Assembly (NCBI GenBank): GCA_018350325.1
Contig: JAEVLN010000010.1
Location: forward strand, 3,162,001 to 3,226,000
Source of the DNA: Globodera rostochiensis
Lineage: Eukaryota; Nematoda; Chromadorea; Rhabditida; Heteroderidae
Reading direction: 5' to 3'
Length of the DNA stretch: 64,000 nucleotides
This document shows, piece by piece, positions 1 through 11,321 of the stretch (position 1 is the stretch's first letter; each line of letters begins with the position of its first letter). The notes under the pieces were generated by a model. It had not been told where the DNA came from. It made no database searches and saw only the letters and a list, made by a program, of their open reading frames with translations. Both the position numbers and the translations under genes were made by a program.

Positions 1-138
1 GTTGCGATAAAAGATTTCCATGTGTACTTTTATAGACGGAAAATGATGAATATGCTGTCGATGATTTTTTTTTTGACATGCTTTCTTATTAGCAACACAC
101 GTTATGATTGAACGCCCAATTTGCGTATTAATTAACAT

Positions 139-295
139 TAGAGACCTGAACGAGACAGATCTCGAGACAAAATCTCGACTAGATTCTTGGGAATCTCGTC
201 TCAAATTAAAGTAAATTTTTGAGATTTTTCGAGACTCGAGATTTTTTCGAAAATCTCGTCTCGACATCTCGCTCAAAGCTCAAGCCCGGTCTTTA
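139..295. mobile_element. hAT-like MITE, word CTCGA
   Basis: A 157-bp element bounded by a perfect 8-bp direct repeat ATTAACAT (131-138 and 296-303). The ends are imperfect inverted repeats, TAGAGACCTG on the left and TAAAGACCGG on the right (read inward). The interior is built almost wholly from the words CTCGA, TCTCG and GAGAC in both orientations. The 8-bp duplication and TAGAG-type end are hallmarks of the hAT superfamily; there is no room for a transposase, so it is non-autonomous. Confidence 0.8.
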
Positions 296-474
296 ATTAA
301 CATTGTTGATAAAATTTGATAAATGATATAACGTTTCTTGCCAGGATGTTTATTTAAATAATTGGCAAAGCTTTCAAAAGTTAGATTAAAATATTTATTG
401 AAATAAAAATTCCATTGTACATTTTTTGATTAATTAAACGCAGGAAATGTGAAAAAATTTGGCTAAAATCTCAT

Positions 475-1171
475 TCATTCCGTGTCCAATCCAAGCATTT
501 CGCGGACTTCCATAGGCTCCCTATCCATAATGCAACGCGTGCCTTCTTGAATTGCTTTTAAATGCAAAAATGGGGAAATTATTAAAATATTTTTTTTTCT
601 AGACCATAAAAATATAATGAGCGAAGGTCCAAAAAATTTGCAGCCATCATATAGTCCTTGAGCACTTCAAAATCAACATCGAAAAATTTGTGTTCCCAAT
701 CGGTCAATGTATACCAGACACGCTTAATTTAAATATTGTAAACTAAAATAAAATATGTTTTAAACTTCATTTGTCAGCGAATCTTCATTGAGTTTTGGCT
801 CAGGTTGATCTATAAATCATAATTACTAAAATAATCTTTCAAAATTTACTTTCATGATTCTCCATCCATTTTTGGATTTGGTCAAAAATTGGTTTTGAAA
901 TTCCATTGAGTGGAAAGATAAATTCATCAACTTGTTCTTGACGACCTGCCACAATATGGTCCTCCATTCCAAGATCTTTCCTAAATTTAAATTTTAAACA
1001 TTTTTTGCAAATATTTAGATTTTTAATAAATTGCAAATTAGTATTTGTTGCATGGAAAACTAACCACATATTTAAAAAAGTGTGCGATTGGACCATGAAA
1101 TTCCACGGCACTTCGATGACCTTTCCGTCATGAGTTTGGCAAAGAATCGCCCTTTTTATTTTCTCGTTCAT
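475..1171 (-). CDS. skr: Skp1-related protein (SCF ubiquitin ligase adaptor)
   Basis: Skp1 family proteins link F-box proteins to cullin in SCF ubiquitin ligases. Five exons can be read. Exon 1 (1171-1065) has the POZ-fold start with TxDGKVIEV and an SxTFxNMW stretch. A frame-neutral 84-nt intron (1064-981) follows, then KDLGMED and FPLNGISKPIFDQIQKWMENH, the usual Skp1 block before the variable acidic linker. A short linker exon ends with LTNE. The next exon reads DWEHKFFDVDFEVL, then MMAANFLDLRSL, matching the Skp1 F-box-binding region. The last exon ends PMEVREMLGLDTE. The C-terminus is more diverged than ubiquitous Skp1 (it lacks the usual WCEEK end), which fits the expanded nematode skr family rather than the core gene. 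Confidence in the family is high; the linker exon is less sure. Confidence 0.85.
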
Positions 1172-2123
1172 TGACCCTTGATTTTAATAAACTATTCATT
1201 TTATTAAATTTATTTATTTATTCTTGTGCAAAGCTTAGAAATTTTTGTAAAATGATAATTTTACATAATAATACTTTAAAATTTACCATCCAAGGCCATT
1301 GTCAAAGATTCTTTTCCTATCTTGAATTAAAACTTTGAAAAGAATATAAACAAAATCAACAAACTATAGATGAATACAAAAAATATGAGAAAGAATTAGA
1401 TCAAAAAGAAGAAAAAGAAATTGTTTTATCTGAAATTCTATATTTATCCAAACCAAAAAATAATAAAAGATTTAAAAGAAATAGTCTTGCATGAAGAAGA
1501 TGATTTAAAAATTATGAGGAATGTTAAAGAATATTCTTTTTTTTTGAATGGATTATTGCCAAAATTTTTTTACATTCATTTATAAAACGAAATGATAAGA
1601 ATTTTATTTGGATGAACCAGTCCACAAAATGTGCAATATCATGTGAATTTATATTTCAAAATTACATAATTAGAAATCTGATTAAAATCTGGTGAAAATG
1701 TAAATGCTAAATTTTAATTTTTTTGCAAAAACGTTTTTCTCCTTTAAAAACAATACATTTCTATTTTTAGCTTAAAATTAAAAGCATAAGTTTTTATAAA
1801 ACTTTACCCATTCTTTTGATTAAAAAAATCGTTTTAAAATATTAATGTGAATTTCTTAAAATTTGATGCGTTTAGTGACCACAAGAGATTGGGTAGGAAT
1901 TTCATAAAAAGTTTAGACTCCGTAAAATGATATTATCAAAATTTGTTGAAATTAAATTACCTATGCTCACTTTGTATGTAGATGCGGTTAAAAAAGAAAA
2001 AGTATATTTTAATAAATCCAAAAATATTACCCAAGAAAACCCCCCACAAGATTACAAAAAAAAATTAACTAATTTTGTTAATTTTTTTATTTGTTCACTT
2101 TAAATTCGATCTACAAGATTGTT
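1172..2123. other. intergenic, no gene supported
   Basis: AT-rich spacer between the divergently spaced 3' end of the OHCU decarboxylase gene and the 5' end of the Skp1-related gene. There are A-rich, lysine/glutamate-coding-like runs near 1340-1560 on the plus strand, but they are short, interrupted and without recognisable motifs. Confidence 0.5.
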
Positions 2124-3131
2124 CTATCCTTTGGGTTCAAACATTGTTTCCAATCGATGACGCGCAATTCGACCAATTTGTGAGAGCGATTCATCTATTT
2201 CCGCCTCTTCCGAGTTGGTAATTCGGCGTCGAAATTCCGCCAAAATCCCACAAATGCCACCTTTAGTAAGGATCATAATAAAATTTTCAATTGTCAAGAC
2301 TGAGTCGTAATAAACTCTATCAATTTAATGATTAAATTTAATTTAAATTTTTTAATCAAAATCACCTTTATTTTGGTCTCGAAGCGCAAGAATAAACGGA
2401 AAATTGAAGCGTGATTTGTAAGCAAAATTCAGAGAATTAAATTCAGTCATTTGTTGTTTCGTTAAAATGTTGAGTCCCGCATTGGCCTATGGCGGCATTT
2501 TGCATGTTATTAGCAAACATTTGTTATTATTTGAAAACTATTGATTCAATATTTACTGGTTTATAATGTAAAATCTTTAATTCCAAATTTATTTCGACCT
2601 GTTCATTAGTGGAGAATTGGCTAAGATTTCCTTTAAGCATGTCGTGCCCGGCCAAATTAGGGTGAGCACGGATCAGTTCCAATTGCTTTTCTCGGCCAGA
2701 ATTCATTAAAACTAATCCAGATTCCGCATTGAAAAAATAACGAAATGTGATTCGTAAATTCAAAATTCAACATTTTTGAAATTTTAAGATATTATTTAAA
2801 TATATCAACATTATTATTATTGTACCCTGAATCATGGCGTTGAATAAATCGTCCACATATTTGAATGGCTTTTTTTGGTATGCTTCTCGTGCCACCCATG
2901 GCGAATTTTCAAAAATTTGTCCCAATTTCGATACAAATGCCTCCACATTCGAATTGTTTAAGTCGTCTATTGTCATTGATAAATTCAGCACATAATCTAT
3001 GAAAAAAAGTTTAGATTTGTACTAAAAACGAAAAATAAATTAAATAAATAGTCGCATATTTAAAACATAAATAAATAAATACCAAATAATGCGTAAACAA
3101 TTAAAATAAATGGAATAATGCTCCTTTTCAT
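2124..3131 (-). CDS. OHCU decarboxylase (uric acid degradation), signal-like N-terminus
   Basis: OHCU decarboxylase converts the last urate-oxidation intermediate to S-allantoin after uricase and HIU hydrolase. The read exons give, in order: an initiator exon MKRSIIPFILIVYALF; the helical start with FVSKLGQIFENSPWVAREA; KPFKYVDDLFNAM; the active-site block REKQLELIRAHPNLAG with the conserved His; STNEQ (the Ser and Glu of the family motif); LNFAYKSRFNFPFILALR (the FPF signature); and a C-terminal helix ILAEFRRRI followed by IGRIARHRLE, stop at 2124. Length and motif order fit a full single-domain enzyme. The hydrophobic first exon (donor at TTTG|GTATTT, acceptor CATAG) looks like a signal peptide or membrane anchor; vertebrate enzymes are peroxisomal and this one shows no PTS1 tripeptide (it ends EPKG). 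A downstream Met in MTIDDLN would give the usual soluble form. Confidence 0.88.
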
Positions 3132-3996
3132 ATTTACTAAAAAAGGTAAATTAATGTTATTTATCGGTGAAAAGGTTTATAAAATTAAGAAAATTGCACT
3201 ATTTTGTTAAGAAAACGATTCCTTGTTGACATTGTATTTTTTAAGTGCTCCTCTTCCCCACTCCATGTCACAAGAATGAGATAAAATGAAAATCAAAGTG
3301 AAATTGGTGTGTGGAATAAATACAAAGCACGGAATGTACATAAATGATTCAAAATATCAATAATCGCCAAATTTTTACTAAAAAAAATAAAACTCGCACG
3401 ATTAATTAATTCTTATGGTAATTTTCCGTTATGTGACCACAGATTTAAATTTTAAAAAAGGGCAACACAAACGCTAAAAAGGCGTCTAGGGGTATTCGGG
3501 GACGTACAAACCGATTCTGACCTACAATTGCGACCAATTCCGAACCCCGGACCCAAACTCGAGCAATTTTTAAAAATTCAATTTTCTCAAAAATCGATGT
3601 GTTTGTAACTGGTCTGGGGTTTGAAATCAGCCGAAAAGGAGGATCATAGATTAGATGAAATCATATAGTGAAATAGATGACATATTCGTAATCAGCAATC
3701 TCGATAACCCCCGCAATTCATTTTTAATCCATTCTATCTGTTTTCTGCACAAACTGGTCAAAAACTGCAGAGACACGGTGAATGCCCCAGACGAACCTCA
3801 GCCAAATCAAACAGGTGATTGAGAGTCAGAGCCACCGATCAAAACGAATGGGTGCTAATTAGTTTGAACAAACGCACGAAAAGGAAGAGATAAAGGGCAA
3901 AAAACATAAGCAATCCATGACATTTAAATGCTTAATCCCATGACATTAAAGAAGAAAAAAAGAACAAAACATTTGATTCTTAGTTCATTTTTTGGT
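3132..3996. other. intergenic, no gene supported
   Basis: Spacer between the UGT 3' end and the OHCU decarboxylase 5' end. It contains a GC-richer block around 3490-3850 with short near-repeats but no ORF or RNA gene that I can support. Confidence 0.5.
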
Positions 3997-6740
3997 TTAA
4001 TCATCGGAACTCCTAATTCTTGTCAAGATCAACGCAATAACTTTTTGGCATAGCCAAACAATGCCAAAAACAATTGCAACAATTATCAAAAAAATATCTA
4101 AGCAAAAATATGTGATCAGACCCATATTTGCACTTTCTGGAACCAACTCAGGCAGTGGTCCATTTGCCAACAAAAATTCGGACCATCTGATCAGTTGAAC
4201 ATCCGGCGCATTCGGCTTTTCTCGGTGAAGTTTTGACAGGCGTCGCGCACTGGCTTTGTATCTAAATTTAATTTTGATATTATTTTTTTTTATTGTAATG
4301 GCTCTCGGGATTAGTGAAGCAGGAAACTATTTTATGTTCTCGAGTAAATCTCGATCATCAAACTCATTAATCCCCAATAATCATTATTGGGATTCTCGAA
4401 TAAATTTGGGGTACTTTGGATTATCGAGCATTTCTCCAATTTCTTCAATAATCCGCTCCACGTGTGAAAGGTCAGATTTGGTCAAAATACGAGCAAAACC
4501 GCGATATTCTGCCGATTTTGCCACTCGCAATTGATCAAAAAACAAAGGGATGCCCAAAATTGGCACGGCATGAATGGCCGACTCTAAAACGGAGTTGTAG
4601 CCACAATGGGAGATGAAAAGACGAAGTGATGGATGGGCTTAAAACAATTTGAAATTGATAGAATTTGATATTGATTTCGAAATTACAAAGTATGTCGGTC
4701 TGCGGTAGCCATTCAAACTATAATTTAAAATATGATTAATAAAATAATTTAAAACCAAATAAGTAATTTAATTTTTTTATTTTGATTAAAATAAAATATA
4801 AATGAAATAATGTTTAAAATCTAAACTATTCAAATAAGCAAATATTCAATGAAGTATATATTATTCCTATTTAATAATAGATATTTGCTTCTTAAAATTC
4901 CTACCAAATGAATGTTTGGCACATTTCCTATCATTTCTCTACTGAACTCGTCCGAAACACCAACTTTTACCAAGAAGGCATAATCAGAAAAGTGAGCAAA
5001 TGCATTGAACAAATTGGCCAATTTTCTTTTATCTAAATTTCGCGTATCCGCGATGGAGCCCAAACTGAACAGAACGGCACCACTAGGAGCCGATACGATG
5101 GCTCGCAAAAAATGCTTAGAAATAAAAGCAAAAATATATTTACTAAATTATTTAATAATTTCATTAACAAATTATAAATTATTAAATCCTTATATTGACA
5201 AAATAAAAGATGAAAACAAATAAAAAACCTGTTTAAGCTTGTTTGGTGTCTTTGAAATGCCGATTCCCCCAATCGGAATCACCTGGGGGAAAAAATTAAC
5301 AAGAAAATCGAAACAAGAAATTCTAAGACTTTTGACAGTGTCGGATACGAAGGGTCAACAAATTCGTCGCCAAATACAAAGGCAATATCTATGCGAGAAG
5401 CAAGCTGTTCCAAGGATGGAAAATCGGGCGATATGTGCCGACGGAAAATGGCATTCTCCTAAAAAGTCTATATTTTGAAATAAAAAAGAAGGTTTTATGT
5501 AAATATCAGAGTTGGTCATTAAATCTTTTTAATATTTACAACAAAAAGGTACACCTGACGGTACAATCTCCATTGAGCAATTATGGCCTGTCCGTATTGC
5601 CACACATTTAATGCCCTCATCAATATGTTCATTCGAGGCCCAACCATAACACTTTCCTGCATTGACGGCACAATACTCAACGGTTGAGGAATACCTGTTG
5701 GCAAAAATTTTCAATTCGATTAGTGTACTGAAACTAAAATTTTATATTCTTCTGGATACATTTTTCAATGAAGAATGGAGCTACAAATTTTTAAAATTAT
5801 GAATATTGAAAAATTATATTATAAAAAATACTTATGAGAAGTAAATATTTTTTGTACTATTTCTCACCAAGAAACCAATTGTACTGGTCAGGAATTGGCC
5901 CGGTAATGACCAGCGCTTTTTGGCTAATGTTTAGATAATGAGAGATGCCGAAAAAGCACAGATCCTCCATATTGAAATAGACCAAGTCGAACTGTGCAGT
6001 CCTCAGCTGATCAAGCTCAGACCTTCTCTTTAAAACCGCTAAAAAAAATTTCTTTTTTTCTTCTTAATTGATAACATTAGAGCCAGTCCTGGATCTGAAT
6101 CCAGACCTGAATTTTTTCTGGATCTAGCACCCATTCCAACAGGCGGCTTCCAGTGATTTAGATTTTTTTCTGGATCTTGCCTTTTCAGGATTTAATCAAA
6201 AATCCTTCATATTCAGCTCCAGAATTTTTCAAAATGACGGGCTTTTAACGTATTAGTTTTGTCTCATTTTTAAACAACCTTCGCACCATTCAAGCTCAGC
6301 ATCGTCAAGCAAAAGTCTTGACCAAAATGAGTTAGCAGCATTGTCAAAAAGTTCTGGCATTTCTTCATTCAAACGTTGAAATGCATTGGAAATATTTTTC
6401 ATGTGAATAATTCTGTGTGCCAAATTGGAGCCGTTCATTTGTAAGAGGTTCATCTCCGGAATCCACATTGTCTTGATAAAATTTCATATTTTTTAGTTAA
6501 GCAGTAGCAAAATACTTATTAAAATTCGGGTAAAATAAAAAACCTTTTGAATTAATTCTTGAATTTTTATTTTTTTTATTGTTTTTAACTTGCCACAAAA
6601 TGCCGACCCGTTCCGGCTAGAGTGTCTGCAACGCGACCCATGGCGATCAACAAACTTGGCGATAATGATGGAGCAATGACCAAAATGTTTGAAGCAGCCG
6701 AAGACGCCAAAAGACTGCAAAATAAGAGGACAACAAGCAT
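3997..6740 (-). CDS. ugt: UDP-glucuronosyl/glucosyltransferase (GT1)
   Basis: GT1 enzymes of the ER conjugate sugars from UDP-sugar donors to small lipophilic molecules and xenobiotics. The start at 6740 opens with a signal peptide ([17 protein letters not shown]) followed by [14 protein letters not shown], typical of the N-terminal acceptor domain. Later exons give [13 protein letters not shown], then [22 protein letters not shown], then [14 protein letters not shown]. The donor half carries [32 protein letters not shown] and the signature [20 protein letters not shown] followed by PLFFDQ (about 4640-4530). The last exon has a single membrane helix ([20 protein letters not shown]) and a short basic cytosolic tail ending RIRSSDD. 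All regions of a normal animal UGT are present, with no disabling change seen. One intron carries a MITE-like word array (6078-6247). Confidence 0.95.
6078..6247. mobile_element. MITE-like element, word GGATCTG/CCAGA
   Basis: Lies in an intron of the UGT gene. The left end TAGAGCCAG and the inward-read right end TAAAAGCCCG resemble the TAGAG-type ends of the TSD-flanked elements in this window. The interior repeats CTGGATCT, ATCCAGA and TCCAG in both orientations. No clear 8-bp duplication is visible, so the limits are approximate. Confidence 0.5.
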
Positions 6741-7639
6741 GGCCTTTTTCCGCCTTAACGATATTAAAATGCTAGTAACGGCTTAAATCGTCATTAAATT
6801 TTAGGTTTGCGAATTTTAATTTGTATACGAATTTCCCAATAATTGATAAAGCCAGAATCTCTGTCTGATCATTAATTCGCTTTATCAATTAAACTGGACC
6901 TTCAGAAATAAAATCAATAATTTGAATAAATACAATTACAATTGATTTTTGTGTTGAAGCAGAAACTTGCAATATTCCTTTGAAAAATAATAAACCAAAT
7001 TGAAGACTCTCATAAAATCGCTATCACTTATGTACATGTTATAAGTTATCAAAGTTGTATGAATGAGAAAAATTCTTATAAGAAAAGTGACCGAAAATAA
7101 TTCGTATAAATATTTTAATATAAACATTACCATTTTTTAAATTATGATATTATTTTTAAATAAATTTTGTTTTCAATAAATCGATGCTCCTTGTAGTATT
7201 TAAGAAAAAAATTCAAAAAACTTCGAATTTTTAACCAAAAAGGTAAATTAATTTTTGTTTTGGTTGAAAAATTGATAATTATTGAAATATGGGTCTCAGC
7301 TAATCCGATCACGAGGCGAGGCAATAACAGAAAAATATTTACGTACCTCTTTTTCAGACATATATAAATAGCCATAAATTTTAATATTTTATGAACTGAT
7401 TTAAACTTTAAATTAGCAAAAAAATATTTTGGATGATAAGCATCTGTCAATAAAGGCCAACAATTCCAATCAATTGGATTAGCATTTATTGGTGTTCGAT
7501 TGTGTTATTTGATAAAACCACGCCGAGCAATGTCAAAAATAAAATGTGTTATAAAGCGTAAAAGAACACTGAACCCTTTCACACTACAAAAAAGTAAAAA
7601 TAATTATTATTTTAGCAAATTTAAAAGAGTTTTAATTTG
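6741..7639. other. intergenic, divergent promoters region
   Basis: Separates the minus-strand UGT start from the plus-strand kinase start, so it should hold both promoters. Open frames near 6936-7450 on the minus strand are AT-driven and show no recognisable domain. The kinase N-terminus may extend upstream into the right end of this interval. Confidence 0.4.
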
Positions 7640-9703
7640 ATGGAGTTTACGGATTTATATTTTGGCACTCCAGAATGCAAACAAATTGGTGGATACTGTA
7701 ATTTTTCAAATTTTCAGGTAAATAAAAAAATTTTAAGTTTTTTAACCAAATTTTAGACTTGGTATTGTGAGTGGAAAGAAATGCATTTACTTGAAGATTT
7801 GTGTCCTTTACCATCTTTGTAATGAAAATTAAACATACTAAATTTATTTACAAATTAAAATAAATAAAAATATTTAGTTGCTGCATACCAAAAATGTCCG
7901 GATGGACTTATTATATTCGAACATTTATTCCAATCACAATCATTTGTTACACATTTTCAATTTTGGCATTGATGTCAATAGCTTTTTTTATTGCAAAATT
8001 GGCAAAACGTATATTTGGTAAGAATAAATATTATGTTACTACTTATATTAATTTAAGTTTATATATATATTTTTTTATTTTTGATCAATCCAAACGGAGT
8101 AAAAAAATGAGCATATCGACTTCATCAGAGCACAAATTCCCAACAACTCCAGCAATCGAAGAATGGGCCGTAAAAACAATGATAAAATTGGTAATTTTTT
8201 GAAGAAGAAAAAAAAGCTTTTACGAATTACAATTAAATATTTAGATAAATAATCCATCTTTTAGCTTCCTGCAGTTTTAAAAAACGAACTCAAAGTTGGA
8301 CTCAAAATTTCAGAGGTTTTTTTAAATAATAAAATTAAAATTTAATTAAACAAAGCTATCTATCTATCTACCCAAATAGATACATAGATTTTTGATTTCT
8401 CGCAAAATAAAATTGTTTTTGACTCGTACTCAATGCGGTGTTTTAAAATATATTTTGTTTAAATACACAAATAATTCGTTCAAAAAGGGTGCCTTTCTCA
8501 ACTTACACAAATCGGAATGGCGAGGAGTCTCGTCAGTTTGTCTGAAAGCAATGAAATATCAAAATGAAAATATCGACATTTTCTTGAATGAAGCGGCCAT
8601 TTTATGGCGAATTCGTATGTCATTCCAAAAGTTCAAGTCGATGCCGCTTCACATTTGTCATTTCAATGGCATTTGTCAGTTGAAACCGACCCAGTTTGGC
8701 ATTGTGTTAGAATGGATGAATTTGGGCAATGTTCATTCATTTTTGAACAATCAAAAAACATCGACAAATATTGTGAGGGAGTTGCAGAACAAAGATTTGC
8801 TCCGAATTGCCGTCCAAGTGAGACGTTTTTTGATTATTATTTTATTTAAATTCTATTTTTGACTTAAAAAATGTACTTTTGTTTTGCATTACTCGAGAAC
8901 TTTATTAAAATTTTATTTTGTAAAAATGGTCCACCTTTCCGTCTTTTGCTAATATTTCAATAAACTTTTTTTCTAAAGATTTTACAAGTAACTCACTATT
9001 AATAGTTTAATTGTTTTTACAATAATAAAGGCTTGTGCTGGCCTCTACCAGCTTCAAACATTGTTGATCATGCATGGCAATATTTGTGCTCGCAACTGTC
9101 TTCTGTCGGGTGATCCGTTTAAGCCCGACAAACTGATCGCTAAATTGTCAGATTTTGGAAATTCTCAAATGTAAATTTCTTTGTTGATATATAATAAACA
9201 TTTTATTTAAATTTTCGGCTTTCAACCAAAAATGATATTTATGAGTACTGGGCAACAGAACGTAAAAGTTGGCCCTACAAATGGATGGCACCCGAATGCT
9301 TTGTGGTTGGAGCGGAGGAAACGTACCAATTTTCTCTCCATTCCGATGTATGGTGAGGAATTTTAATTTTTTATTTTTTTAAAGATTAAAAATATTATTT
9401 ATAAATTCTAATGTTTTTGAGGTCCTTTGGCGTATTTTTGCTCGAGCTCTTTTCAATGGGCGTAGAACCATACCAGAACATTGAGCAATTCGAGGCCAAA
9501 TCCTTGTTGTTGGTGGACCCAAAAATGAATCCAATGAATTTCAACGAATTTTTGAGTTGGTTGCATTTGGGTTGGGTTGTAAAATTTTCAGTTAAGTTTC
9601 GCCCGATGTGAAACGTGCCATCCGGAAATGTTTTACTGTTGCGCCGAAAGAGCGACCCAAATCAGAGCAATTGCTTAAAATGCTACAACAATGTCAGCAT
9701 TGA
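7640..9703 (+). CDS. receptor tyrosine kinase-like protein, probable pseudokinase
   Basis: A single-pass membrane protein with a short Cys-rich ectodomain (TPECKQIGGYC, TWYCEW, CCIPKMSG), a hydrophobic span (TFIPITIICYTFSILALMSI) and an intracellular kinase-like domain. Visible subdomains: a degenerate glycine loop (TRTQCGVLKY), the beta-3 lysine in SVCLKAMK, alpha-C Glu in NEAAIL, hinge LEWMNLGN, catalytic loop HGNICARNCLL, DFG in KLSDFGNSQ, KWMAPECF, HSDVWSFGV and the C-lobe end KERPKSEQLLKMLQQ. The KWMAPE and HSDVWSFG forms are tyrosine-kinase-like. The HRD Asp is replaced (HGN), as in JAK JH2 domains, and the glycine loop lacks GxGxxG, so catalysis is doubtful. Introns near 9560-9596 are very short and their exact joins uncertain. 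The first exon begins at ATG 7640, but its frame stays open a little upstream and no signal peptide is seen, so an upstream exon is possible. Stop at 9701-9703. Confidence 0.82.
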
Positions 9704-10284
9704 AATTTTATTTTTAAATAAATATAAGAAAAACGTATTGGAATTATTTTTATTTTATCCGCTTGTTATATTTTGGTTTGAAACTGGATGCAAATTTGAT
9801 ATTAAAAACAACAAAAAATAATATATATTTACAATTAATTATGGAAAAAATTATAAATAAATTAACAATTAAAAATAGGTATAAGGGATTCAACCGCCTG
9901 CGTTTAAAAATTTAGAAATATTTTTCGAAAAATCAAATAATCACAGTCTTAAATAAAAATAACTTACAATTCCAATTAACTTGAAAAAATGCCTATAAAT
10001 TTCTGGTGGACGGATTATCTATAAATAAATTTTTGAATGAGAATTTTGCCTCTGCTAGGCTGATTGATGTCGAATAAAGAATTCGGCTCGAAATTAACCT
10101 CAACTCAATTCCCGGCAGAATTTGAATGCTAATTTTTCCACCGTGGAGCTGATTGCAATTGTTAATCTTATCGTTCATTTTGAGTCATCATTTAAGTCGC
10201 AACAACATCGGCTAGAAATGTGAGTTTTTTAGTCCAGAAAATTTCTCATGAACCTCACGCTTTCCGATGGACAAATCGATGGAA
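9704..10284. other. intergenic, nothing supported
   Basis: AT-rich sequence downstream of the kinase gene. A minus-strand open frame at 9993-10178 has no recognisable motif and I do not call it. Confidence 0.5.
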
Positions 10285-10443
10285 CAACTGGGCGAAACGC
10301 AAATTTTTTTTCTGACTAAACAAAAACGAAAAAATTATTTCTTCCAATTAACGAAACACGAAAAGAAAAAATGATTTTTTCCAATTAACGACGCCCAAGA
10401 ACTAACAAGAAACACGAAACGAAACAGTTTTCGCCCATCTCTG
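10285..10443. mobile_element. MITE-like element, word AACGAAACACGAAA
   Basis: The left end CAACTGGGCGAAACG and inward-read right end CAGAGATGGGCGAAAAC share TGGGCGAAA. The interior repeats CGAAACACGAAA-type words and TTCCAATTAACGA twice. No clear target-site duplication was found, so the boundaries are approximate. Confidence 0.45.
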
Positions 10444-10676
10444 AACAGCATCGACATTTTGTTCAACGATTGTGACATTAACGGGTAAGTAACATTGTTT
10501 TTTCCGCTGGTCGAAAAAATGATCTGATTTGGTGGTCTCAGGTGTAGAATAAAATCCGAGAAAATAAGTTTGAATTCTACTGAACTGGAGTCTTAAATTA
10601 TAACAAATTGATTTAAGAAAAAAAGTTTTTTAATTGCGAAAGGAATTACTCTGCCTTTATATTTTATTTTAAACTG

Positions 10677-10886
10677 TTGAATGAATTTGATGAAAACCAA
10701 CTTATAAATTATAAAAAACTTTTAATTAAAAAATATATTTTTCAATGCAAAATCGATTTAAAAGGTTACGAACTACCTTTACACCCCATTTATAAGAACG
10801 ATATGTTCTCATTTGAAGAGACAGCAGACTCTGGTGCTGGAAACCGGATCCTCGTTGAAGAAATGTTTCTTCATAATATACAATAA
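10677..10886 (+). other. short open frame of unknown status
   Basis: A 69-codon frame that starts at ATG and ends 42 nt before the next gene. It has no recognised motif or signal peptide. Acidic and Ser/Gly-rich codons near its end (FSFEETADSGAGNR) look a little protein-like. It could be an exon of an unrecognised gene or chance. Confidence 0.15.
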
Positions 10887-10928
10887 TGCATTTTTTATTA
10901 TTTTTAATAAAAGCAATATATTTAGAAA

Positions 10929-11321
10929 ATGTTTAAGAAGTATGTGTTATTATTTTTATTGTTAATTTTGACTTTTAACAACTTAATTGACGCTCCTCCA
11001 CCATCTTGTGACCAAACAGCACCAATTCCACCGCCTCGAAAGGTTAAGCAATGCGCCGAAAAGTAAATTCCATTAATTAAAATAAATTTAAATTGAATTA
11101 AATATAAAATATACATTTTTAATATTTCTTTTGCTAAGAGAAGGTTTTCTTCCTTTTTTAAAATTGGCTAAAGCAGTGAATATTGGACAACTTGCGAAAT
11201 TGGCGGTTTCAACGACGCCTTTAAACAATGCTTGTGCAATTTGTACAAACGAACTGAGAATTGCGGTACCCAAAATGGGCTGAAGGTGCTATGTTGCGAA
11301 TCATGTCGAGATGAATTATAA
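10929..11321 (+). CDS. small secreted Cys-rich protein with RDEL end
   Basis: Not recognised as a known family. Exon 1 (10929-11062) encodes a clear signal peptide (MFKKYVLLFLLLILTFNNL...DA) and a proline-rich start (PPPSCDQTAPIPPPRK). Intron 11063-11176 has GTAAAT at the donor and a CAG acceptor; other frames at exon 2 are blocked or less Cys-rich. Exon 2 (11177-11321) gives ENEYWTTCEIGG, a CLCNLYK block, NCGTQNG and a final CCESCRDEL. About nine cysteines follow the signal peptide, suggesting a disulfide-stabilised fold; the CAENEYWTTC opening is reminiscent of trypsin-inhibitor-like domains but the spacing is not a good match. The last four residues RDEL resemble an ER-retrieval signal. 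An AG at 10924-10925, three bases before the ATG, could be a trans-splice acceptor. Confidence 0.5.

Noticed and set aside
4256..4534. Plus-strand open frame opposite the UGT gene
   Set aside because: It is the shadow of the conserved UGT donor-domain exon on the other strand.
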